A stretch of DNA of 10,161 nucleotides from assembly GCA_035506335.1 (NCBI GenBank), contig DATJPN010000197.1, positions 1-10,161 on the forward strand. The letters run 5' to 3'. The notes beneath the pieces are model-generated. The model worked only from the letters and a program-made list of their open reading frames with translations. It was not told the origin of the DNA and ran no database searches. The position numbers and the translations under genes were made by a program. This document shows, piece by piece, positions 5,499 through 10,161 of this stretch. The stretch is from DAIDKA01 sp035506335. GTDB taxonomy: Bacteria > Pseudomonadota > Gammaproteobacteria > Steroidobacterales > Steroidobacteraceae. Positions within the stretch are counted from its first letter, which is position 1. Each line of letters begins with the position of its first letter.

Positions 5499-6941
5499 AT
5501 GGACCTCGACCACGACGCCTGTTACCGGGCGATCAAACTTCGCGATGAGCGTTTCGACGGCCGATTCTTCACGGCGGTGAAGACGACCGGGATCTACTGC
5601 CGCCCGATCTGTCCGGCGCGCACGCCGCTTTCCCGGAACGTCAGGTTCTATCCGACCGCCGCGGCCGCTCAGGAGGCGGGGTTCCGGCCCTGCCTGCGGT
5701 GCCGGCCGGAAACCGCGCCGGACATGCCGGCGTGGCGCGGCACCTGCGCCTGCGTATCCCGTGGCCTCGCGTTGATCGAGCTGGGAGCACTCGATGATGG
5801 CTCGGTCGACCGTCTGGCCGAGCGGCTGGGGCTCGGCGAGCGCCAGCTGCGCCGGCTGTTCCGCCAGCACCTGGGCGCCACCCCGATTGCCGTCGCCCAG
5901 ACGCGACGCATCCTGCTCGCGAAGCAGCTGATCCATGAAACGCACCTGCCGATGACGCAGATCGCCTTTGCTTCCGGGTTCGGCAGCATCCGCCGCTTCA
6001 ACGAGGTCTTTCTCGCACTCTTCGGCCGTCCTCCCGGTGCCTTGCGCCGGCTGGCGGGCCCCGAGGTTGCCGCCGGGGATCAGGGCGAGCTCAGTGTGCT
6101 GCTGCGCTACAAACCTCCCTATGACTGGCCGGCGATTCTCGGATTTCTGGAGCAACGCGCCATTGCCGGCATCGAGCATGTGGCGGCGGCAAGTTACTCG
6201 CGCAGTATCGCCATCGACGGGGTGCAGGGCCTGATCAGCGTCCGACCCGCCGGCCATGCACTGCGCGTGAGCATCCGGATCTCACGAATGGCCGCACTCC
6301 CCAACATCATCGCCCGTCTGCGAAGACAGTTCGACCTGGCCGCGGATCCCTCGAGCATCGCGGCGCAACTCAAGTCCGATCCGATGCTGGCGCCGCTGCT
6401 CAAGCAACGCCCGGGACTGCGCGTGCCGGGTGCCTGGGATGGCTTCGAGCTCGCCGTCCGGGCGGTGCTCGGGCAGCAGATAACCGTCGCGGCGGCGATC
6501 CGCCTTGCCGGGCGCCTGGTCGCCGCATACGGAGAACCGCTGCGGCAACCGGGCCGGCATCTGACCCATGCGTTTCCCACGCCGCAGTCACTGGCGCAGG
6601 CGGATCTGGTCTCACTCGGCCTGACGCGCAGCCGTGCCGCAACCTTGAATCGTGTGGCCGCGGCCGCGATCGCGCAACCGGACCTGTTCGACGCGCGGCG
6701 CGATCTTGCGGAGTCGGTCCAGCGCCTGCGCGTGATACCGGGAGTCGGGGAGTGGACGGCGCAATACATTGCCCTGCGGCAGATGCGCGAGCCGGACGCC
6801 TTCCCGGCCGCCGATGCGGGATTGATGCGCGCCATGGCGAGCAAGGGGCAACGTGTGTCGGCACCTGAACTGCTCGCCCGCGCGGAGCACTGGCGGCCGT
6901 GGCGTGCCTATGCGGCGCAGCATCTCTGGGCCAGCGCCTAG
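5499..6941 (+). CDS. alkA: Ada sensor/AraC regulator fused to AlkA 3-methyladenine DNA glycosylase
   Basis: 480 residues, three modules. (1) Residues 1-78: Ada-type zinc domain with Cys34, Cys38, Cys65 and Cys68 (GIYCRPICPAR and CLRCRPE), equivalent to E. coli Ada Cys38/42/69/72; Cys34 would be the methyl acceptor from DNA methylphosphotriesters. (2) About 85-185: AraC-type double helix-turn-helix, with GERQLRRLFRQHLGATP and QIAFASGFGSIRRFNEVF. (3) About 195-480: AlkA N-terminal fold, then the HhH-GPD glycosylase with WDGFELAVRAVLGQQITV (313-330), hairpin VIPGVGEWTAQYIALR (412-427), catalytic Asp439 (FPAADAG) aligned with AlkA Asp238, and HWRPWRAYAAQHLW. It excises 3-methyladenine and related alkylated purines and probably activates its own gene and ogt once methylated. 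Similar fusions are known, for instance in mycobacteria. It has no methyltransferase domain; the divergent ogt supplies it. Its stop is shared with the convergent MFS gene. Confidence 0.95.
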   Translation: MDLDHDACYRAIKLRDERFDGRFFTAVKTTGIYCRPICPARTPLSRNVRFYPTAAAAQEAGFRPCLRCRPETAPDMPAWRGTCACVSRGLALIELGALDDGSVDRLAERLGLGERQLRRLFRQHLGATPIAVAQTRRILLAKQLIHETHLPMTQIAFASGFGSIRRFNEVFLALFGRPPGALRRLAGPEVAAGDQGELSVLLRYKPPYDWPAILGFLEQRAIAGIEHVAAASYSRSIAIDGVQGLISVRPAGHALRVSIRISRMAALPNIIARLRRQFDLAADPSSIAAQLKSDPMLAPLLKQRPGLRVPGAWDGFELAVRAVLGQQITVAAAIRLAGRLVAAYGEPLRQPGRHLTHAFPTPQSLAQADLVSLGLTRSRAATLNRVAAAAIAQPDLFDARRDLAESVQRLRVIPGVGEWTAQYIALRQMREPDAFPAADAGLMRAMASKGQRVSAPELLARAEHWRPWRAYAAQHLWASA

Positions 6942-8311
6942 ATGGCCGCCAATTCCGGCTCCTTCACCCGCAACAACAACAGCATCCCGACCACCAAGAA
7001 GGCGATGCCGCTGGCAATGCCGATGCGCTGGCTGTGGGAGAGGGAGGTCACGAGGCCGATGGCGAGCGGTCCCACGAAGGACGTGGCCGTGCCGGACATG
7101 GCGTAGACGCCGAAGAATTCGTTCAGCATCGCCGGTGGGGCGAGTTTTCCCATGAGCGCGCGGCTCGAGGACAGGCCTCCGGTGACGAAGGTCGCGGCGA
7201 GCACCTGGGCGATGCAGAATACGATGTCCGGGATCGTGGGGAACATGCCGCCGAAGTTCCGCAGCGGCGTCGACAGCCGGATGAACAGCGCCGTGTCGGG
7301 ACTCGTCGAACAGACGATCACGATGGCGAGCAGGGAGCCTGCGACGAAGATCATGGCGCTGCGGCGCGAGCCGATCTTGAGGTCCATCCAGCCCGCGAGC
7401 GCCCCGGCCAGCGCCGCGGCGACGCTGTTCAGCAGTCCCTGCACGATCAGCGCCTCGGCGCTCCAGCGCAGGACTCCCGCGGCATAGATGCCGCTGAAAC
7501 TCATCAGGACGACGAACCCCTCGTTGTAGATCATCCGGGCGATCAGGAAGACGCCGATGTTTCGGAAATGCCGCAGCCGGGTCACGGTTTCGATGAGACT
7601 CGCGAGGCCCTTGCGCACGGTGGTGCCCATGCCGAGCCGCGTGCCGGTGGAATCGGGCGTGAAGAAGAACAGCGGCAGTCCGAAGACCAGCATCCACACG
7701 GCTGCGAGGATGCCGACGGCGCGCTCCGGTTCGTGCAGGGCCTTGTCGAGTCCGAACAGCGGGTGGGGATTCCAGCTCCAGGCGAAGAGGAAGAACAGGA
7801 ACAGGACCACGCCGAACGCATTGCCCAGCGCAAATCCCATGCCACTCCAGAAACCGATCTCCTGAGGCGCGACATTCGGCAGCATCGCATTGCAGAAGAT
7901 GGCCGAATATTCGTAGAAGAGCATGCTGCCGACGATGGCCGCCATGACGAGGCCCAGTCCCGTGTGCATGTCCGGGGTCGCGAACCACAGCGCCGCCATG
8001 CAGGGCAGGCCGAGGACGATGCAGCCGACCAGCCAGGGCTTGCGCCGGCCGCCCGCATCGGCGATGGCCCCGAGGATGGGGGCCCCGATGGCGACCAGGA
8101 TGGCGCCCACGGCGCTGGTGTAGCTCCAGACGATCTGTCCCTGCACCGAATCGGATATCACGACGGTGCTGAAGTACGCCGAGAACACGAAGATGTTCAC
8201 CAGCACGTTGTCCGGAATGCGTGCGCCGTCGAACAGCGCCCAGGACCAGCGTCCGAGCAGGATCTTCCGGTCCACCGGCGCAGCGCCGGCGGTCGGCATG
8301 TTCACTTGCAT
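6938..8311 (-). CDS. Major facilitator superfamily transporter, UMF1/Atg22-like
   Basis: 457 residues with many hydrophobic segments spaced as in a 12-helix MFS carrier of the inner membrane. The N-terminus has RWSWALFDGARIPDNVL followed by FVFSAYFS, the 'lyD.a.....i...F..YF' pattern of the UMF1 (vacuole effluxer Atg22-like) family. MFS motif A is present between helices 2 and 3: GAIADAGGRRKPW (81-93, with Asp85, Gly88, Arg89). A long central loop follows helix 6 (TPDSTGTRLGMGTTVRKG), and the C-terminal half repeats the pattern with NEFFGVYAMSGTATSFVGPL. The start ATG 8311 has GAGGGGG five bases upstream (8323-8317); ATG 8299 is an in-frame alternative. It lies 26 bases downstream of a SnoaL-like gene and is probably co-transcribed. 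Substrate unknown; bacterial UMF1 members are poorly characterised. It shares its stop palindrome CTAG with the ada-alkA gene. Confidence 0.9.
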   Translation of the reverse strand: MQVNMPTAGAAPVDRKILLGRWSWALFDGARIPDNVLVNIFVFSAYFSTVVISDSVQGQIVWSYTSAVGAILVAIGAPILGAIADAGGRRKPWLVGCIVLGLPCMAALWFATPDMHTGLGLVMAAIVGSMLFYEYSAIFCNAMLPNVAPQEIGFWSGMGFALGNAFGVVLFLFFLFAWSWNPHPLFGLDKALHEPERAVGILAAVWMLVFGLPLFFFTPDSTGTRLGMGTTVRKGLASLIETVTRLRHFRNIGVFLIARMIYNEGFVVLMSFSGIYAAGVLRWSAEALIVQGLLNSVAAALAGALAGWMDLKIGSRRSAMIFVAGSLLAIVIVCSTSPDTALFIRLSTPLRNFGGMFPTIPDIVFCIAQVLAATFVTGGLSSSRALMGKLAPPAMLNEFFGVYAMSGTATSFVGPLAIGLVTSLSHSQRIGIASGIAFLVVGMLLLLRVKEPELAAI

Positions 8312-8337
8312 GGATTCCCCCTCGAGAATCGGCCCCT

Positions 8338-8730
8338 TCAGAAGCGGCCGTTATCGTTCTTCGCGTCGGCGGTAATCGGCTGCATGACGTCCCAGTGTTC
8401 GGCTATCTTGCCATGGGCGATACGGAAGATGTCGACGACCGCGAATCCCGCATCGCCGGGATGGAAGATGACATGGACATGGGCGGCCACGAGGTCCCCG
8501 TCGACCAGCATGCGCTTCACCCGGTGCTCCGCGTGCGGATACTTGATCTTCGCCCGGTCGAGCATGTCCTTGAGACCCTGCGACCCGGTCGCAGCGTTCG
8601 GATTGTGCTGGATGTATCCCGGGTCGAAGAGGCCATCGACGGCACCGGAGTCGATTGGACCCAGCACCTCCTCGTAGATCCGCTCCACGAGCCGCAGATT
8701 CGCCTTGTCCTGTTCGCTGTGTTCCGCCAC
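8338..8730 (-). CDS. SnoaL-like NTF2-fold protein (COG4922-type)
   Basis: 130 residues, the usual length for a SnoaL-like polyketide-cyclase-related protein. It has NLRLVERIYEEVL (11-23), the loop DPGYIQHNPNAATG (36-49) that is a hallmark of the 'predicted SnoaL-like aldol condensation-catalysing enzyme' group, His84 and His86 in AAHVHVIFH, and a C-terminal VVDIFRIAHGKIAEHWDVMQ (98-117). The family hydrolyses, cyclises or isomerises small carbonyl compounds, but most members have no known substrate. The start is a GTG at 8730 with GGAGG four bases upstream (8739-8735). It leads the MFS transporter gene by 26 bases, so an enzyme-transporter unit is likely. A GC-rich hairpin lies in its leader (8747-8763), and the divergent gene encodes another protein with NTF2-like halves. 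Confidence 0.9.
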   Translation of the reverse strand: MAEHSEQDKANLRLVERIYEEVLGPIDSGAVDGLFDPGYIQHNPNAATGSQGLKDMLDRAKIKYPHAEHRVKRMLVDGDLVAAHVHVIFHPGDAGFAVVDIFRIAHGKIAEHWDVMQPITADAKNDNGRF

Positions 8731-8746
8731 CGTGCCTCCGGGGCCG

Positions 8747-8763
8747 GCGCCGCCGCGCGGCGC
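8747..8763. repeat. GC-rich hairpin (7-bp arms, 3-base loop) in divergent spacer
   Basis: GCGCCGC-CGC-GCGGCGC is a perfect inverted repeat. It starts eight bases upstream of the GGAGG site of the minus-strand SnoaL-like gene and lies in the 113-bp spacer shared with the plus-strand secreted-protein gene. No T-run follows on either strand, so it is not a classical intrinsic terminator. It could be a regulatory leader hairpin or a binding site. TTGCCA (8764-8769), next to it, resembles a -35 for the plus-strand gene but its -10 (CATTTT, 8787-8792) is poor. Confidence 0.45.
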
Positions 8764-8843
8764 TTGCCATGCCAGGCGAATACTGCCATTTTCTGCGGCC
8801 GCACGCGCGAGGCTGCGAAGAATCAGCAGAAGGAGGGGTTTGA

Positions 8844-9824
8844 ATGAAATCCGTCATCGTCGGCGGCATGCTGCTGCTGGTCACATCACTGGCTCCGGCC
8901 CAGGTGCCCGCCAGGCCCGAGACCTGCGACCGGGCCTGCCTTCAGGGCTACGTCGACCGTTACCTCGATGCGATGCTGGCACACCAGGTCAGCGACGACC
9001 TCTTCGCGCGCGATACGAAGTTCACGGAGAACGGCGTGCGCCTGCCGCTCGGGCACGAGGGTCTGTGGTTTCGCATGTCGGGCAAGGGGACGTACCGGTT
9101 CTACGTGCCGGACGTGGAGACCCAACAGATTGCCATTTTCGGCACGGTCCGCGAGAAGGAACGCAACGACACGCTCACCGACGCCATCGTCCTGCGGCTG
9201 AAGATCGTCGACCGAGTCATCACCGAGGTCGAGCAGCTCGTCATCCGGCCCGAAGGCGGCCTCACGAGCAACGGCACCCAGGCGCCGCGGCCCGTGTCCA
9301 CCGGCGAGCGCGTCGAGAAGATGGGCGCCCCGCATCCGGTCTTCGCGCAGGCGATCCCGGAAGGCCGGCGTCCCTCGCGCGAGGAACTCATCCGGACCGC
9401 CAATTTCTACTTCTCCGGACTGCAGCGCAATGACGGCAAGGGCTACTATCCGTTCACCGAGGACTGCGATCGCTACGAGAACGGCAATCACGCCACGAAC
9501 GTGCCGATGCGCAACCCGGAAACCGGCCAGATGGAAGTGATGGGCTGCAAGAAGCAGTTCGAAGTGGCCCTGAGGAACGTCGTCTCGCGGGTCCGGGACC
9601 GGCGCTTCGTCGCAGTGGATCGCGAGCGCGGCATTGTCTTCGCCTTCGTCTTCTTCGATCACGAGGCCATCAACTGGACGTGGCAGCTCGGCGAGCTCTT
9701 CAAGATCGAGGACGGCAGGATTCGCCGCATCGAGGCGATCTTTCACCGCGCGCCCTATGGCATCAACTCGGGCTGGAGCACCTACGAGCAGGGGATGTCG
9801 GACCAGCCCCAGTCCGTCAGGTGA
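8844..9824 (+). CDS. Secreted protein with two NTF2-like halves (DUF8021-like)
   Basis: 326 residues. It begins with a signal peptide: MK, hydrophobic SVIVGGMLLLVTSL, then APA before Gln20 as a signal peptidase I site, so it is probably periplasmic or secreted. The first half (about 28-138) has YVDRYLDAMLAHQVSDDL, then FTENGVRLPLGHEGLW (60-75) and ...LRLKIVDRVITEVEQLVIR, a pattern I associate with DUF8021-type NTF2-like proteins. A linker rich in Pro and Gly follows. The second half (about 178-310) again runs helix (REELIRTANFYFSGLQRND) to strands ending FKIEDGRIRRIEAIFHRAPYG. Four cysteines (28, 32, 208, 235) could form disulfides outside the cytoplasm. A strong AGGAGGGG site (8831-8838) precedes the ATG by five bases. 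It diverges from the SnoaL-MFS unit and converges on a gene at the window edge with 13 bases between. No catalytic function can be assigned. Confidence 0.85.
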   Translation: MKSVIVGGMLLLVTSLAPAQVPARPETCDRACLQGYVDRYLDAMLAHQVSDDLFARDTKFTENGVRLPLGHEGLWFRMSGKGTYRFYVPDVETQQIAIFGTVREKERNDTLTDAIVLRLKIVDRVITEVEQLVIRPEGGLTSNGTQAPRPVSTGERVEKMGAPHPVFAQAIPEGRRPSREELIRTANFYFSGLQRNDGKGYYPFTEDCDRYENGNHATNVPMRNPETGQMEVMGCKKQFEVALRNVVSRVRDRRFVAVDRERGIVFAFVFFDHEAINWTWQLGELFKIEDGRIRRIEAIFHRAPYGINSGWSTYEQGMSDQPQSVR

Positions 9825-9834
9825 GCGCGCGCTC
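9823..9834. repeat. Perfect 12-bp palindrome at a convergent junction
   Basis: GAGCGCGCGCTC overlaps the last two bases of the stop codon of the secreted-protein gene and fills most of the 13-base gap to the convergent gene. Two further short dyads follow inside that gene's 3' end (CCGGT-N6-ACCGG, 9834-9849, and CCGGC-N5-GCCGG, 9846-9860). No T-run is present, so intrinsic termination is not supported; the stems are short and the base composition favours such dyads. Confidence 0.35.
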
Positions 9835-9837
9835 CGG

Positions 9838-10161
9838 TCACTTCACCGGCTTGCCGCCGGATTGCAGGATGACCTGGATGCTGCCATCCGGCGCGATCGG
9901 GTTGCGGTTGTTCTCCAGGCACACGTAGGGCTCGAGCTTGAAGTCCGGCGGTGCCCGCCTGTAGATCTTGGTGACGGTCCAGGGTTTGACCAGAGCGACG
10001 GGGTCCACGAGCGTGAACTCATCGCGCAGGGTGTCATCGTCGGCGAGCCAGATCCGCTCGTAGGCGATGGCCTTGTCGCTCTTGGGCAGGCCGGAGGCCT
10101 CCATGTTCGTGTCCAGACGGAATCCGTAGGACGTCGCGAGCAGGAAGTTGCCCTCCCAATG
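9838..10161 (-). CDS. Conserved protein of unknown function, C-terminal part (5' end outside window)
   Basis: The minus-strand frame is open to the right edge; 107 residues and the TGA stop are visible. The visible part starts HWEGNFLLATSYGF, has SGLPKSDKAIAYERIWL, then DDTLRDEFTLVDPVALVKPW, TVTKIYRRAP and YVCLENNRN before a short tail. This is the C-terminal pattern of a widespread group of secreted 'hypothetical' proteins with consensus 'RWEGdtLvv.t.g..d', 'phSd.l...Er', 'tl.i..t..Dp.a..kPWt', and 'eyvC.enn'. An ATG at 10104 is internal, because the family pattern continues upstream of it. Function unknown; the group often occurs in gene neighbourhoods of outer-membrane or degradative systems, which is general recollection, not something seen here. 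It converges on the secreted NTF2-like gene with 13 bases between stops. Confidence 0.8.
   Translation of the reverse strand, partial: HWEGNFLLATSYGFRLDTNMEASGLPKSDKAIAYERIWLADDDTLRDEFTLVDPVALVKPWTVTKIYRRAPPDFKLEPYVCLENNRNPIAPDGSIQVILQSGGKPVK

Noticed and set aside
6899..8677. Long open frame on the plus strand (about 590 codons) opposite the MFS and SnoaL genes
   Set aside because: Its product is rich in His, Asp, Glu, Arg and Gln with no domain pattern, as expected of the antisense of GC-rich membrane-protein codons. The minus-strand genes have clear family motifs and good ribosome binding sites.
9823..9860. Intrinsic terminator at the last convergent junction
   Set aside because: Several short GC dyads are present but no T-run follows on either strand, and part of them lies in coding sequence.
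9838..10104. A complete 88-residue gene starting at ATG 10104
   Set aside because: The frame stays open to the window edge and the upstream residues (HWEGNFLLATSYGF) match the continuing family pattern, so this is the end of a longer gene.

Overview
This is a high-GC window with bacterial gene density: short intergenic gaps, stop/start overlaps, AGGAGG-type ribosome binding sites, and ATG or GTG starts. The gene content (short-chain dehydrogenases, a glutathione transferase, SnoaL/NTF2-like proteins, a CrtI-like flavoenzyme, an Ada-AlkA fusion) suggests a Pseudomonadota genome, perhaps an environmental gamma- or alphaproteobacterium. No marker gene fixes the taxon. I see no tRNA, rRNA, CRISPR array, insertion sequence or phage gene, so it reads as ordinary chromosome carrying accessory metabolism.

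Region 1 (1-1886, plus strand) is a tight operon. It holds the C-terminal part of a phytoene-desaturase-like FAD oxidoreductase, a 69-residue protein of unknown function (ATGA overlap), and an NAD-type short-chain dehydrogenase (SDR; TGATG overlap). Region 2 (1901-3525, minus strand) is a second coupled operon, an SDR followed by a glutathione transferase; it converges on region 1 with a 14-base gap. A 116-bp divergent spacer (3526-3641) separates it from region 3 (3642-4931, plus strand). Region 3 holds a single-domain SnoaL-like protein and then a protein made of two SnoaL-like domains with a visible internal duplication. Together these look like an oxidation/reduction and conjugation pathway for a hydrophobic or isoprenoid-like substrate, but no substrate can be named from sequence.

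Region 4 (4900-6941) is a DNA alkylation repair module. A stand-alone O6-methylguanine methyltransferase (ogt, minus) diverges from a fusion of the Ada methylphosphotriester sensor, an AraC-type helix-turn-helix and an AlkA 3-methyladenine glycosylase (plus). The spacer carries an Ada-box-like sequence and other dyad or repeat elements, so the fusion protein may control both genes.

Region 5 (6938-8730, minus strand) is a two-gene unit: a SnoaL-like protein (COG4922 type) and a UMF1/Atg22-like major facilitator transporter. Region 6 is a divergent secreted protein with two NTF2-like halves (8844-9824, plus), followed by the C-terminal end of a convergent gene that runs out of the window (9838-10161, minus).

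The recurring theme is the NTF2/SnoaL fold: four genes carry about six such domains in roughly 6 kb. The window also shows very compact convergent junctions, including one where two genes share the palindrome CTAG as both stop codons. All family assignments are from motif recognition by eye; no database search was possible.
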